Below, one piece after another: positions 10,234 to 19,984 of a DNA stretch of 64,000 nt. The DNA comes from Dehalobacter sp. CP (GTDB lineage: Bacteria; Bacillota_B; Desulfitobacteriia; Desulfitobacteriales; Syntrophobotulaceae), in the NCBI GenBank assembly GCA_009910795.1, contig VMEE01000095.1:1-64000 (forward strand). Direction: 5' to 3'. Numbering within the stretch: the first letter of the stretch is position 1; each line of letters starts with the position of its first letter. The position numbers were made by a program, and so were the translations under genes. The notes beneath the pieces were generated by a model. The model made no database searches and was not told the DNA's origin. It was given only the letters and a program-made list of their open reading frames with translations.

Positions 10234-11377
10234 GGGAAAACTCCTCAGATGATTTTTCCTGCATCCCTTTGGGTTTAGCAAAGATCATCCTACCCGCGGC
10301 AGTTTGCAGAACAGTCGTAACCAGCACGGTGGTCTGTTGCCCAATGTACCTGCGTCCTCCGTCAACGACAACCATCGTTCCGTCATCCAGATAAGCTACG
10401 CCCTGTCCAGCCTCTTTTCCTTCCTTCATAATCTGAATATACATCTCTTCGCCCGGAAGGACAACTGGTTTCACAGCATTGGCCAATTCATTGATATTTA
10501 AGACTTTTATCCCCTGAAGCTCGGCCACTTTGTTCAGGTTATAATCATTGGTCAATATCGGTGCGTCCAGAATATTCGCCAGTTTGACAAGTTTACTGTC
10601 CACTTCAGCGATGTCTTCAAAATCACCTTCGTAGATCTCGACCTTGATGACCGATTCCTTGGAAATCTGATTCAAGATATCAAGTCCTCTCCGACCCCGG
10701 TTTCTTTTCAGGGCGTCTGAAGAATCGGCAATATGTCTGAGCTCTTCCAGAACAAAACCAGGAACCAGAAGAACCCCATCTATAAAGCTCGTTTTGACAA
10801 TATCCGCAATTCTGCCGTCAATAATCACACTGGTATCAAGCACTTTATAGCCTGCAGCAGCGGACTGCTTCCCGTGCCCCTTATCTTTATTCTTTTCTTT
10901 TTCAGCACGTTCCCCTTTCAGTTTGGGTAAAAAGTTGAAAAATCCAAGAATATCATCCTTGCGCGTGATCCCAATAATCAAGCCGACGTAGCCAAGTAAC
11001 AAGCTGACGACGACAGACAGAATTGGGCCGAGAAATGGAATACCCACAAAAGTAATGCAAATCAGGCGGGCAATCAGCAAACCGACAATACCCCCAAGTG
11101 AACCTCCGACCAGATCGTGAATCGGCATGCGGGTAAGTCTGCTTTCCAGCCATTTGACAAGGCCAATAAAGACTTTCATACATACAGGGGCGAGAAAGAA
11201 ACCAAAAGCAGATAACACAATAAAAATAATAATATAAGTCCAGTATAAGTGAATCTCAAAACCTAATGTCTGACTAAGCTGACGAATATCGACAACCTTT
11301 AATAACAAGTAATCTACGTAAATTCCTGCTGCACCGAACAGCAGCGTAATGATGCCGCGAACAATTTTGCTAAGCAT
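10211..11377 (-). CDS. YacL-like membrane PIN/TRAM domain protein
   Basis: A 388-residue protein with about four N-terminal transmembrane helices (to about residue 140), a PIN nuclease-like domain beginning [15 protein letters not shown] with conserved acidic residues, and a C-terminal TRAM domain (about 300-355) likely to bind RNA. The architecture matches Bacillus YacL. Its exact substrate is not known to me. The start at 11377 is chosen because GGGAGG lies eight bases upstream; the GTG three codons earlier overlaps that site. It is the first gene of the block that runs to sigH. Confidence 0.88.
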   Translation of the reverse strand: MLSKIVRGIITLLFGAAGIYVDYLLLKVVDIRQLSQTLGFEIHLYWTYIIIFIVLSAFGFFLAPVCMKVFIGLVKWLESRLTRMPIHDLVGGSLGGIVGLLIARLICITFVGIPFLGPILSVVVSLLLGYVGLIIGITRKDDILGFFNFLPKLKGERAEKEKNKDKGHGKQSAAAGYKVLDTSVIIDGRIADIVKTSFIDGVLLVPGFVLEELRHIADSSDALKRNRGRRGLDILNQISKESVIKVEIYEGDFEDIAEVDSKLVKLANILDAPILTNDYNLNKVAELQGIKVLNINELANAVKPVVLPGEEMYIQIMKEGKEAGQGVAYLDDGTMVVVDGGRRYIGQQTTVLVTTVLQTAAGRMIFAKPKGMQEKSSEEFSHEFNAFG

Positions 11378-11498
11378 CAAATTCACCTCCCTTTTTCTAT
11401 ATTTTGGCTAAAAACAATTCTGTTTATACCAGGAGCCTGAAATTTTCCTAATCTGTCCCTATGAAATTGTTTAGCGGTATTTTCCCCTGTATCTCATC

Positions 11499-11526
11499 AT
11501 TATATCAGGTTGTATTTCTCTTTCAA
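11499..11526 (-). promoter_or_regulatory. predicted sigma-A promoter for the yacL-ispDF block
   Basis: On the minus strand TTGAAA (11521-11526), a 16-base spacer and TATAAT (11499-11504) lie about 120 bases upstream of the yacL start. Hexamers and spacing are close to the housekeeping consensus. It could drive the collinear genes yacL to sigH, although other internal promoters are possible. Confidence 0.6.
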
Positions 11527-11587
11527 AGTAAACGACAAATTATTTCAATATATCTTAATTCAAGAAATATTTCCCGATTTGATGAAA

Positions 11588-11617
11588 TTGACAACAGCTT
11601 CTGATGCTGTCTATAAT
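11588..11617 (+). promoter_or_regulatory. consensus sigma-A promoter
   Basis: TTGACA (11588-11593), an 18-base spacer and TATAAT (11612-11617) form a perfect-hexamer promoter 30 bases before the ATG of the 130-residue gene. The ribosome site AAAGGAAG follows. It is divergent from the yacL promoter. Confidence 0.8.
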
Positions 11618-11646
11618 GAAATTGGCAGAAAGGAAGTGTATGTACT

Positions 11647-12039
11647 ATGAGTCCAATCAATAATGATTTTCAAGAAACGGTTGATGCTATGCTAATTCGA
11701 CACCAAAGCATCTTGGATATTTTATCAAAAGGACAAGAGGCTTCTTCCCGGGTAAACAGGGCTATCACGAAGGCTGTAACTTCTTGCGGCTGTGTCTCAG
11801 TGGATGCCCACAAAAGTCTAATTCCGGAAAATGCTACCATATCAGATCTTAAGTTTCTCCTGAACAGTCATCTGGAAGGAAACCTTTGTTCCAACTGCCG
11901 TGAAGTTGTCGAAACCGAACTGGGAAATCAGCTTTTTTACATCTCAGCTCTTGCCAATATTCTGGGCTTGTCTGTAAACGGAATCCTGGAAAAGGAAGAA
12001 AGCAGACTCAAAACACTTACAGTTTTTAATTTTAGATAG
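11647..12039 (+). CDS. conserved clostridial protein with cysteine pairs, function unknown
   Basis: A 130-residue soluble protein, mostly helical, with a CGC pair (about 47-49) and a CSNC pair (about 82-85) that could bind a metal. The first 40 residues (MLIRHQSILDILSKGQEASSRVNRA) recall small conserved proteins of Clostridia and look a little like helical MazG-type proteins, but I cannot assign an activity. It is monocistronic, with its own perfect promoter and a terminator after the stop, and lies between the yacL block and radA on the opposite strand. Confidence 0.75.
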   Translation: MSPINNDFQETVDAMLIRHQSILDILSKGQEASSRVNRAITKAVTSCGCVSVDAHKSLIPENATISDLKFLLNSHLEGNLCSNCREVVETELGNQLFYISALANILGLSVNGILEKEESRLKTLTVFNFR

Positions 12040-12146
12040 CCGAGCTTAAAAGAAGATTAAAGAATGCGGAGATATTTTCTGTCATTTTGTATATTTGTAT
12101 ATCAGTTACTAATGCCATATCAGTGATGCCTTGGAATGACTGCCGC

Positions 12147-12170
12147 GGATGTCTTTTGACATCCTTTTTT
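12147..12170 (+). terminator. rho-independent terminator
   Basis: A 7-bp perfect stem GGATGTC/GACATCC (12147-12153 and 12158-12164) with a TTTT loop, followed by TTTTTT. It lies 107 bases after the stop of the 130-residue gene and faces away from radA. It lacks a T run on the minus strand, so it serves the plus-strand transcript. Confidence 0.8.
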
Positions 12171-12189
12171 ATTTTGGTATCAAAATTAT

Positions 12190-13530
12190 CTAAAAAAGAA
12201 AATCCAGCACTTCCTCAATGTTCTTAACCGGAATGATCCGGCAATCGGTCCTCCCGATACTGTCTGCATTGACTTCTGGTACCAGGCAATTTCGGAAACC
12301 AAATTTTTCCGCTTCTCTGATCCGCTGCTCAATATGAGAAACCCCTCTAATTTCTCCGGTCAGACCGAGTTCCCCGATTAAGGCCATATTTCCAAGCGGC
12401 TGATCTTTAATTCCCGACATCACAGAGGCGATGACGGCAAGATCCGCTGCCGGTTCATCCACATCGAGACCCCCGGCAATATTGACAAAAACATCCCGGG
12501 CGCCAAAAGCGTATCCGGCCCGTTTGTCCAGAACTGCCAGAAGCATCAGCAGGCGGTGGTAATCCATCCCGTTTACGGTTCTTCTCGGCGGCGTGAAGAT
12601 GGACGATGTTACCAAAGCCTGGACCTCCACTAAGAGCGGCCTTGTTCCTTCCATTACGACAGCCACCCCGGAACCAGCGGATACCTGTGTATGATCGCCC
12701 ATAAAAAACATGGAGGGATTTGTAACATCAGCTAGACCGCAGCCTCTCATCTCAAATACCCCAATTTCGTTGGCCGGACCGAAACGGTTTTTAACTGCCC
12801 GCAGCAGACGGAAAATATGGTGCTGATCTCCTTCAAAATACAGGACCGTATCGACCATGTGCTCCAGAACCCTGGGCCCGGCAATCGCACCCTCCTTTGT
12901 AATATGGCCGGCCAGGAAAACTGTAATCTCATTTTCTTTGGCCAGTTTCAACAAGAAAGAAGCCCCTTCTCTGACCTGGCTGACGCTTCCGGGTGCAGAC
13001 TGGACGTCTTCGAGTAGCATCGTCTGAATTGAATCAATAAAAATGACTTTATAGCCTTTGTTCAGTACCTCCGAACGTACTGCTTCCAGGGAATTATCGG
13101 CGAGTATATGTACCCGGGAAGAAGAAAGTTCCATTCTGTCAGCCCTGAGTTTGATTTGCCGGGCAGACTCCTCTCCCGACACATAAAGCACATTTTCCTT
13201 CCGGGAAAGATATTCTGCCATTTGCAGAAACAGCGTGGATTTGCCGATTCCAGGCTCTCCGCTTAAAAGAACAAAAGATCCTTCGACAACCCCTCCCCCA
13301 AAAACCCGGTTAAGTTCCTGACTTCCGGTATCAAGTCTCTGCCCTTCCATCGTTTGGATTTCAGTCAGAGGGATCGCCTGAACGATCCCTCTGTTTTCTG
13401 TAGGTTTGGATTTTTCTACGCGTTCCTCAATCAGTGTATTCCATTCACCGCATCCGGGACACCTTCCGAGCCATCTCGCGCTTTCCTGCCCGCATTCCCG
13501 GCAATAGAACTTCGTCTTTGGGCCTGCCAA
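12190..13530 (-). CDS. radA: DNA repair protein RadA/Sms
   Basis: A 446-residue RadA helicase-like protein that acts on recombination intermediates. A zinc finger CRECGQESARWLGRCPGCGEW region is at the N terminus, Walker A GEPGIGKST follows, then the RadA-specific KNRFG motif and a Lon-like C-terminal domain. The start codon is TTG at 13530, with GGGGGAAGGA upstream. It follows clpC by 13 bases, so it is probably the last gene of the ctsR operon. Confidence 0.95.
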   Translation of the reverse strand: MAGPKTKFYCRECGQESARWLGRCPGCGEWNTLIEERVEKSKPTENRGIVQAIPLTEIQTMEGQRLDTGSQELNRVFGGGVVEGSFVLLSGEPGIGKSTLFLQMAEYLSRKENVLYVSGEESARQIKLRADRMELSSSRVHILADNSLEAVRSEVLNKGYKVIFIDSIQTMLLEDVQSAPGSVSQVREGASFLLKLAKENEITVFLAGHITKEGAIAGPRVLEHMVDTVLYFEGDQHHIFRLLRAVKNRFGPANEIGVFEMRGCGLADVTNPSMFFMGDHTQVSAGSGVAVVMEGTRPLLVEVQALVTSSIFTPPRRTVNGMDYHRLLMLLAVLDKRAGYAFGARDVFVNIAGGLDVDEPAADLAVIASVMSGIKDQPLGNMALIGELGLTGEIRGVSHIEQRIREAEKFGFRNCLVPEVNADSIGRTDCRIIPVKNIEEVLDFLF

Positions 13531-13543
13531 AATTCCTTCCCCC

Positions 13544-16027
13544 TTAGACCTTTTCCAGTTTCTTTCTGCCCTTTTTCTTGACGGCAGCGGGTTTCACAAA
13601 AACGACTTCTTTGTCGGAAAGTTCGACCTTAATCGTATCGCCTGCGTTATAAGTTCCTTCAAGAATCTTTTCAGACAAGGGATCCTCAATCATTTTTTGG
13701 ATGGCCCTCCGTAAAGGACGCGCCCCATAAGTCGGATCATTACCCTCTTCTGCCAGATGCTCCAGAACCTCATCATCCAGGACCAGTTCAAGCTCCTGCT
13801 CTTTTAGTCGTTTGCTGACATCCTTGATCAGGATTTTTGTAATCTTCACAAGATCGTCTTGCTTGAGCGGATGGAATACCACCATTTCATCCACTCTGTT
13901 CAAAAATTCCGGACGAAAAGTCTTCTTAAGTTCCTCCATGATCCTGGAACTCATGGATTTATATTCGCTTTCTTCGTTTCTTCCGGAGACAAAACCCAGA
14001 GATTCTTTTTTGAGGAAAGAAGCTCCGACGTTGGACGTCATAATCAATACGCAGTTGCGGAAATCCACAAGCCTTCCCTTAGAGTCCGTGAGCCTGCCGT
14101 CTTCCAGTACCTGCAGCAGAATATTAAACACTTCAGGATGGGCCTTCTCTATTTCGTCAAACAGAATGACGCTGTATGGTTTCCTGCGGACCGCCTCCGT
14201 AAGCTGACCACCTTCATCATGACCGACATATCCCGGAGGCGAACCTACCATCCTGGATACGGCATGCTTTTCCATATATTCGGACATATCAACTCTGATC
14301 AGCGAATTTTCATCCCCAAACAGAGATTCAGCCAAGGACCTCGCCAGCTGGGTTTTTCCGACTCCTGTCGGTCCGAGGAAGATAAACGAACCAATGGGCC
14401 GCTTAGGGTCTTTGAGTCCCGCCCTGGCCCGTCTGATCGAACGGGCAACAGCCGTGACCGCCTCATCCTGTCCGATCACGCTCTCATGCAGAAGGGATTC
14501 CAGTTTCAAAAGTCTGAAGCTTTCTCCTTCTTCAAGTTTATTCACTGGGACTCCTGTCCAGCTCGATACGATTCCGGAGATATCCTCTGGCCCCACGACC
14601 ATCCGGTCCTTGTCTCGGCTTTCCTCCCAGTTCTTACGAATCTCGCTGAGCTTTTCGCGTTTCTTTTGCTCTTCGTCTCTGATTTCGGCGGCTTTTTCGA
14701 ATTCCTGCCTTTTTACGGCTGCTTCTTTTTCTTTCTTCAGATTTTCGATTTCTTCCTCCAGCTCTTTCAAATCCGACGGTGCCGTAAAACTGTGAATGCG
14801 AACTTTGGATGCAGCCTCATCAATTAAATCGATGGCTTTATCGGGCAAAAATCTGTCGGAAATATACCTGTCGGACAAGCGCGCTGCCACATCAATCGCC
14901 TCATCGGATATCTTCACCCTGTGATGGGCTTCATACTTGTCCCTTAAGCCCTTCAGAATGGCCACGGTTTCCTCAACTGTAGGCTCTCCTACCTTAATCG
15001 GTTGAAAACGTCTTTCCAAGGCTGGATCACGTTCAATATGCTTACGGTATTCATCGAGCGTCGTTGCTCCGATACATTGCATTTCTCCTCTGGCCAGGGC
15101 CGGTTTCAGAATATTGGCTGCGTCAATGGCTCCTTCGGCAGCCCCCGCTCCGATCAGCGTATGGAGTTCGTCGATGAAGACGACCACGTTGCCCGCCAGC
15201 CGGATTTCTTCCATGACTTTTTTCATTCGCTCTTCAAATTCACCGCGATATTTTGTCCCTGCTACCATCGAAGAAAGATCGAGTGTCACAACCCGTTTAT
15301 CGGCAAGGATCTCCGGCACTTGGTTGTTGACAATCCTTTGGGCCAAACCCTCGGCGATGGCCGTTTTTCCGACCCCGGGTTCTCCAATCAATACAGGGTT
15401 ATTCTTCGTCCGGCGGCTCAGCACCTGAATGACTCTTTCAATTTCATTTCCCCGGCCGACGACGGGGTCAAGCTTCCCTTCAGCGGCCATAACCGTCAAG
15501 TCCCGTCCGAACTCGTTTAAAGTCGGTGTTCCGCCTGCCTGTCCGGGTTTGCTGTTATTCGCGGCGGCACTTCCGGGCATTGATGTGCCTTCGGTTTCTC
15601 CTCCCAGGAGCTCTACAACCTGCTCCCATATTTTTTCCGGACTGATCTTAAGATCCGCCAGGACTCTCGCAGCAATTCCTTCTCCCTCAATGATCAGGCC
15701 AAGCAGAATGTGCTCGGTTCCGATATAATTGACCCCCTGGCGTTGAGCCTCTTCGGTGGCAAGCTGAATCACGCGCTTCACTCGCGGAGACAATCCGACC
15801 TCTCCACTGATAGGGGTTCCTACGCCAATGATCTGGGTAATCTTTGCGCTTACCTTGTCAGGAGCCAATCCAATCCCGGTCAGCGCCTTCGCGGCAACTC
15901 CTTCTCCTTCTTCAATCAAAGCCAAAAGAATATGCTCAGTCCCTATAATCTTATGGCCCATGCGTTTGGCAATCGCCTCAGCAAGCATAAATACTTTTTC
16001 TGCCTTTTGCGTAAATTTTCTTGACAT
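13544..16027 (-). CDS. clpC: ATP-dependent Clp protease ATPase subunit ClpC
   Basis: An 827-residue Hsp100 unfoldase that feeds substrates to ClpP. It has two Clp N repeats (about 1-145), AAA domain 1 with GEPGVGKTA, a UVR-containing middle domain rich in KE (about 420-480), AAA domain 2 with GPTGVGKTQ, and a C-terminal D2-small domain. In Firmicutes it works with McsB and McsA to degrade phospho-arginine-marked proteins and is repressed by CtsR. The ribosome site AGGAAGGA is just before the ATG. Confidence 0.97.
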   Translation of the reverse strand: MSRKFTQKAEKVFMLAEAIAKRMGHKIIGTEHILLALIEEGEGVAAKALTGIGLAPDKVSAKITQIIGVGTPISGEVGLSPRVKRVIQLATEEAQRQGVNYIGTEHILLGLIIEGEGIAARVLADLKISPEKIWEQVVELLGGETEGTSMPGSAAANNSKPGQAGGTPTLNEFGRDLTVMAAEGKLDPVVGRGNEIERVIQVLSRRTKNNPVLIGEPGVGKTAIAEGLAQRIVNNQVPEILADKRVVTLDLSSMVAGTKYRGEFEERMKKVMEEIRLAGNVVVFIDELHTLIGAGAAEGAIDAANILKPALARGEMQCIGATTLDEYRKHIERDPALERRFQPIKVGEPTVEETVAILKGLRDKYEAHHRVKISDEAIDVAARLSDRYISDRFLPDKAIDLIDEAASKVRIHSFTAPSDLKELEEEIENLKKEKEAAVKRQEFEKAAEIRDEEQKKREKLSEIRKNWEESRDKDRMVVGPEDISGIVSSWTGVPVNKLEEGESFRLLKLESLLHESVIGQDEAVTAVARSIRRARAGLKDPKRPIGSFIFLGPTGVGKTQLARSLAESLFGDENSLIRVDMSEYMEKHAVSRMVGSPPGYVGHDEGGQLTEAVRRKPYSVILFDEIEKAHPEVFNILLQVLEDGRLTDSKGRLVDFRNCVLIMTSNVGASFLKKESLGFVSGRNEESEYKSMSSRIMEELKKTFRPEFLNRVDEMVVFHPLKQDDLVKITKILIKDVSKRLKEQELELVLDDEVLEHLAEEGNDPTYGARPLRRAIQKMIEDPLSEKILEGTYNAGDTIKVELSDKEVVFVKPAAVKKKGRKKLEKV

Positions 16028-16058
16028 TCTGATCCTTCCTTTCCAAACTTATCGGCGT

Positions 16059-17126
16059 TTAATTTACATTCTCACTCATTTTGTGATGGTAGATTCCACG
16101 CACAAAATTAGCTCTTTCTGCGTTAATATGATAAGCATCCAGCTGCTTATTGAGATTATATTGCAGACATCCCTGCATTGAGTTGATCAAGACAGACACG
16201 AAACCTGCAGAAACTCTAGACAAAATGCCCATATCAATGCCCAGCCGGTCCTCCGATAGAAGTGAATAGATCTCTTCCGTTTCAAGGATCCTGACATTTT
16301 CCAAAGTCCCCCGGGCCCTCCATACTTTGTCTTCGACGATAAGCGGAGATTCTTTGCGAACAACTTCCCGCATCTGGACTTCCCGTTCCATCAGCTGCCG
16401 CGTCACCGCATCAAGATGTGCCAAGGTGTCCTCTTCACTCTTACCTAACGTAACCTGGTTGGATATCTGAAAGATATTTCCGAAGGGCCTGGAGCCTTCA
16501 CCGTACAGGCCGCGTACTGCCAACCCAAGCGAAGTCAGGGCACCCAGAACCTGCTGGACCTGATTGGTTAGCACCAGGGCCGGCAAGTGAACCATTACGG
16601 ATACTCTCAGGCCGGTTCCAACGTTGGTGGGACAAGTCGTCAAATAGCCAAGCTTTTCTTTATAAGCAATATCCAGATGCGCTTCCAGATAATCATCGAC
16701 CAATCCTGCAAGATGCCAAGCTTCCCTGAGGCTGTTCCCCGGCATCAGCACCTGAATTCTCAGGTGATCTTCTTCATTGACCATGACTGCAATTTTATGG
16801 CTTTCGGACAAGGCCAGACCGCGTGCATATTCAGTCTCGTTAAAACCCGGGCTGACCAGATGCTTTTCAATCAGTACCTTCTTCTCCACCGGAATAAGCA
16901 TTTTCAATGGAATATAAACAAGCTTTTCCCCTTCAGCGGTAAAACCGTCCAGAACGCTGGAAATCTGTGCTTCAATTTTTTCGGCATCATCGTGGGACAT
17001 GACGTGAGGGAAAGGATTGTCCGCGATATTTCTGGCCAATCTGATTCTGGAACTCAATACAATCGGAATGTCCGGCGTATCCTTCATCCAGAAGCTGTCT
17101 TTGGCAAGCAGTTCCCGATAAGTCAT
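16059..17126 (-). CDS. mcsB: protein-arginine kinase McsB
   Basis: A 355-residue phosphagen-kinase-type enzyme that phosphorylates arginine residues and marks proteins for ClpCP. The substrate/ATP region VLSSRIRLARNIADNPFPH is at the N terminus, and the LTTCPTNVGTGLRVSVMVH nucleotide loop with the active Cys is mid-protein. The ATG overlaps the mcsA stop by four bases, implying coupling. It lies 31 bases before clpC. Confidence 0.96.
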   Translation of the reverse strand: MTYRELLAKDSFWMKDTPDIPIVLSSRIRLARNIADNPFPHVMSHDDAEKIEAQISSVLDGFTAEGEKLVYIPLKMLIPVEKKVLIEKHLVSPGFNETEYARGLALSESHKIAVMVNEEDHLRIQVLMPGNSLREAWHLAGLVDDYLEAHLDIAYKEKLGYLTTCPTNVGTGLRVSVMVHLPALVLTNQVQQVLGALTSLGLAVRGLYGEGSRPFGNIFQISNQVTLGKSEEDTLAHLDAVTRQLMEREVQMREVVRKESPLIVEDKVWRARGTLENVRILETEEIYSLLSEDRLGIDMGILSRVSAGFVSVLINSMQGCLQYNLNKQLDAYHINAERANFVRGIYHHKMSENVN

Positions 17127-17647
17127 TTGCTCTCACCTCCGACAGTATTCTCCATTTCTTTAATCCGGTCTCTTAATATAGCTGCCTCTTCAAACTTTTC
17201 TGCTTTTACTAGCTCCAAGAGTTGTTCTTTCAATTTGACTATTTCCTGTTTGTTTCGGAACGAAGCGCCTCGTCTTACCGGCACTTTCCCGACATGCATC
17301 CCTCTTCCATGGATCCGGCGCAGGAGCATTTCCATTTGGGGCTCGAATTCATCGTAACATCTGCTACAGCCCATTTTCCCGGCTTGCTGTATCTGGGAAA
17401 AAGTTCTTCCGCACCCGGGACATTTTCCGGGCTGGCTGTCTACGATCGTCTGATCATACTGTCCTGCCGGATTTACCCCAAATAATGCCTGTAAAAAATC
17501 CGATACCATTCCAGGGTAGAGATTGAAGCCGGTACCAGGCGCTTTCTGCGCACATTCCTGGCAAAGATGAAGCTGCGCCGCCTGTCCATTAATGATTTTG
17601 GTCAGATGAACCACAGCCTCCCGTTGTTGACAGTTCTGACAAAGCAT
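17123..17647 (-). CDS. mcsA: McsA, activator of protein-arginine kinase
   Basis: A 174-residue zinc protein that activates McsB. Two pairs of CxxC motifs (CQNC/CQEC and CPGC/CSRC) are in the N-terminal two thirds, and a UVR motif LVKAEKFEEAAILRDRIKEME closes the protein. The start at 17647 is chosen for GGGGGG five bases upstream; an ATG 18 bases earlier precedes that site. It is the second gene of the ctsR operon. Confidence 0.94.
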   Translation of the reverse strand: MLCQNCQQREAVVHLTKIINGQAAQLHLCQECAQKAPGTGFNLYPGMVSDFLQALFGVNPAGQYDQTIVDSQPGKCPGCGRTFSQIQQAGKMGCSRCYDEFEPQMEMLLRRIHGRGMHVGKVPVRRGASFRNKQEIVKLKEQLLELVKAEKFEEAAILRDRIKEMENTVGGESK

Positions 17648-17661
17648 TGCTATCCCCCCGA

Positions 17662-18135
17662 TCAATCATTAACATCGTCCCGGCACATATTCGCCAGTAT
17701 TTCTTTCATCATACGGGCCCTAAGCGTAGAAGGCAAATTCGTCACTCCAACCAAAAGCCGGTCGGAAAAAATCGTTTTTACCAAGATTGCTTCTCTTTTG
17801 GTGAACAGATCTTCTTCTCTGAGTCTGTCCACAAGATTGTTGGCCCGATCCTGGGAAAGGTCATCCCCGATGAGTTCCGACATGAGTCTCTGGAATTTAC
17901 CCTCAGGATCAAGTCCCAGCCTAACAATCCTTAAATAACCGCCGCCGCCTCTTCTGCTTTCAACAAGATAGCCGCGTTCTGCAGTAAACCTCGTTGTAAG
18001 AACATAGTTAATCTGGGAAGGAGCACATGAAAAGAAATCAGCAAGATAACCTCTTTGCAGGACAATGTACCCAACTTCGGCCTGCTCTATAATCTTTTTG
18101 AGGTACTCCTCGATTCTGTCCGCCAAATTACTCAT
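17662..18135 (-). CDS. ctsR: transcriptional repressor CtsR
   Basis: A 157-residue CtsR repressor of class III heat-shock genes. The N-terminal winged helix includes NYVLTTRFTAERGYLVESRRGGGGY, with the glycine-rich wing that reads the heptad operator and senses temperature; the C-terminal four-helix domain is a McsB target. The start at 18135 is preferred over 18141 because AAGGA lies nine bases upstream. It is the first gene of ctsR-mcsA-mcsB-clpC-radA, under the operator just upstream. Confidence 0.95.
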   Translation of the reverse strand: MSNLADRIEEYLKKIIEQAEVGYIVLQRGYLADFFSCAPSQINYVLTTRFTAERGYLVESRRGGGGYLRIVRLGLDPEGKFQRLMSELIGDDLSQDRANNLVDRLREEDLFTKREAILVKTIFSDRLLVGVTNLPSTLRARMMKEILANMCRDDVND

Positions 18136-18158
18136 CGTCATCCATCCTTATTTCAATG

Positions 18159-18197
18159 TTGACCTTTGCTGACTTTATGACCTTTCTTGACCTTTGT
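18159..18197 (-). promoter_or_regulatory. CtsR heptad-repeat operator
   Basis: On the minus strand four GGTCA-type heptads stand in direct repeat, at 18188-18197, 18178-18185, 18170-18177 (weaker, AGTCA) and 18159-18167, each an A/G-GTCAA-like unit. CtsR is known to bind tandem RGTCAAA heptads. Their position 25 to 60 bases before ctsR implies autoregulation of the whole operon. A possible -10 TAAAAT lies just upstream near 18204-18209. Confidence 0.85.
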
Positions 18198-18243
18198 AAC
18201 TATTTTAACCCTTTTTGATCATTTTGAAAACTATTTTATTTAA

Positions 18244-18269
18244 AAAAACCTATCCGAAGATAGGTTTTT
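18244..18269 (-). terminator. rho-independent terminator with UUCG loop
   Basis: On the minus strand the stem CCTATC/GATAGG (18259-18264 and 18249-18254) encloses a TTCG tetraloop, is extended by A/T pairs, and is followed by a run of seven T. It lies 52 bases after the stop of the 263-residue acidic protein gene and separates it from the ctsR operon. Confidence 0.88.
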
Positions 18270-18320
18270 ATACTCGCTGACTACAAAAAATTTAACATTG
18301 CTGTACTTAACGAAAAGTCC

Positions 18321-19112
18321 TCAATCGCTGATAAACAAATACCACAAACCGAAGGTGACCGCTGCGACAATCACAACCAGAATAACAAGCTTTAGTCCAC
18401 CAAAGCCGCTTTTCTGTTCGAACTCAAAATCTAGGTCATCGTCATCGTCTGCACTCGGGTCATTTTTACTGTTCATGATATAACTATTTAAATCAGAAAA
18501 GCGGCTTCTTTCTTCCGCCCCTACTTCTGTTTCCTCCAGAGTACCCAGATCAGTCGGTCTTTTCGGGATCATAGCGGTATCTTCTGCGTTGTAGGCTTCA
18601 TCAGCTTTATTCAAATCATCCACTGCCTCAGTATCAGCAAGCGGGCTGAAGCTGTTCGGACTTGTTTCCGCCGGATCATTGATTTCGCTTATACCCTCTA
18701 TTCCATTAAAATCATCTTCCAGGGAAGCCGCTTGGGAGATAAACAGTCTTTGCAGTTCATCCTGCCCCGAATTTTGATCACCAAGCAGAATTGTTCTGAT
18801 CTCCTCATTGTCTTCATCCGAATCTCCGGCAAAAACAGGCCCTGCTTCCGCTTGATCCTCTTCCGGAGACTTCCCGGCCGTCCGGCCATATTCTCCGTTG
18901 GTCTGGTCAAATTCCCCGGTGTTCTGGTCATACTCGTCCATAGCACTGTCATTAATATCAGCCTCATCTTCAAGACTAAACTGCCTTCTGATGCTTTCCG
19001 CATTTTCCTCGGACAGTTTGGGCTCTATATCTTTCCAATACAAGCCTCCCTCCAACAACTGCCGGAGTTCCTCAGGATCAAGCCAAATCTCTTTTTTCTT
19101 ATCATTTTTCAT
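18321..19112 (-). CDS. acidic tail-anchored membrane protein, function unknown
   Basis: A 263-residue, very acidic protein. The first 45 residues form a small folded-looking segment. A long disordered Asp/Glu/Ser-rich middle follows, with degenerate repeats (YDQNTGEFDQTNGEYG). One transmembrane helix of about 20 residues (LKLVILVVIVAAVTFGLWYL) ends the protein, with only four residues after it. It would thus be tail-anchored with its bulk in the cytoplasm. I do not recognise a family. It stands alone upstream of the ctsR operon, with its own terminator. Confidence 0.75.
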   Translation of the reverse strand: MKNDKKKEIWLDPEELRQLLEGGLYWKDIEPKLSEENAESIRRQFSLEDEADINDSAMDEYDQNTGEFDQTNGEYGRTAGKSPEEDQAEAGPVFAGDSDEDNEEIRTILLGDQNSGQDELQRLFISQAASLEDDFNGIEGISEINDPAETSPNSFSPLADTEAVDDLNKADEAYNAEDTAMIPKRPTDLGTLEETEVGAEERSRFSDLNSYIMNSKNDPSADDDDDLDFEFEQKSGFGGLKLVILVVIVAAVTFGLWYLFISD

Positions 19113-19296
19113 TCTAATATTTCCCCCACAGGTTGAAAATTCAGTCGAGTAAAGTATTATAAAGTATTATTTAGTAGTTCTACAAAGAAATTGTTTATCC
19201 TTCGTGCCGTATTTCTCAATTCAGATAAAATTTGCATCTTATCTTTTTCAGGATAAAATAGGATTAATAACTTTGATTAGAGAAAGAAGGAACCCT

Positions 19297-19899
19297 ATGC
19301 CGTCTCTTTATCCGGAATTTAAGTTTTGTCCCGTGTGTTCTGCCGCACTGGAGTATAAACTAATTGAAGACAAAAAGAGGCAAAGCTGCCCGGCCTGTGA
19401 CTATATCCACTGGGGGGAATACTCCCTGGGCGTAGGTGGTCTTTTGCTTCAAGACGACAAAGTACTCCTCGTCCAAAGAGCGCATAACCCCGGTAAAGGA
19501 AGATGGACCATTCCCGGCGGCTATGTAGAACAGAATGAAAAAATTGCCCAAGCGGTTGTCAGGGAAGTCCGCGAGGAAACCGGCATCCTATCGAAGCCTG
19601 TAAGCATTCTGGCAGTCCGCGATTACCCTGAAGATATCCCGAACGTGAAACACAATATTTATATTGTCTTCTTTCTTCGCGGTCTGGGCGGTCAATTAAA
19701 ACATGATCCGGTCGAGGTAATCCAGGCCGGTTTCTACTCGCTCGAAGATTGTCGTAATTTACCTATCGCCCCGATGAGTCTTGAAGTGATCACAAAAGCA
19801 ATCGAACACACCGGAAAAGAAAATCCTTTCCCAGGACTAATTCACAAAGAAGGAGTCCCTGTATTCGGTGCGCTTTCCGAACTATTCACTTTAATCTAA
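19297..19899 (+). CDS. NUDIX hydrolase with N-terminal zinc ribbon
   Basis: A 200-residue protein with a zinc ribbon (CPVC at 10-13, CPAC at about 34-37) followed by a NUDIX domain. The NUDIX box is seen around GGYVEQ...REVREETGI. Similar two-part proteins hydrolyse NAD-type or ADP-ribose-type substrates, but the substrate here is unknown. The start at 19297 is chosen for AGAAGGA five bases upstream; the open frame begins earlier without such a site. It is divergent from the acidic protein gene. Confidence 0.85.
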   Translation: MPSLYPEFKFCPVCSAALEYKLIEDKKRQSCPACDYIHWGEYSLGVGGLLLQDDKVLLVQRAHNPGKGRWTIPGGYVEQNEKIAQAVVREVREETGILSKPVSILAVRDYPEDIPNVKHNIYIVFFLRGLGGQLKHDPVEVIQAGFYSLEDCRNLPIAPMSLEVITKAIEHTGKENPFPGLIHKEGVPVFGALSELFTLI

Positions 19900-19939
19900 A
19901 AATAATTAAATTTAGGGTTAACCGTGATACTGATTATTA

Positions 19940-19970
19940 AGGGATATTTTACAATAAGTAAAATATCCCT
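19940..19970. repeat. perfect 13-bp stem-loop before the CmpB-like gene
   Basis: The arms at 19940-19952 and 19958-19970 are perfect inverted repeats (13 bp) with the loop AATAA. There is no T run on either side, so it is not a typical terminator. It ends 14 bases before the ATG at 19985, so in an mRNA it would sit over the translation start region; alternatively it is an operator. Confidence 0.6.
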
Positions 19971-19984
19971 CCCTGTCACAAACT

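Noticed and set aside
13859..14827. 322-residue plus-strand ORF
   Set aside because: Lies wholly inside clpC on the other strand with no ribosome site; it is a shadow of a GC-rich core gene.
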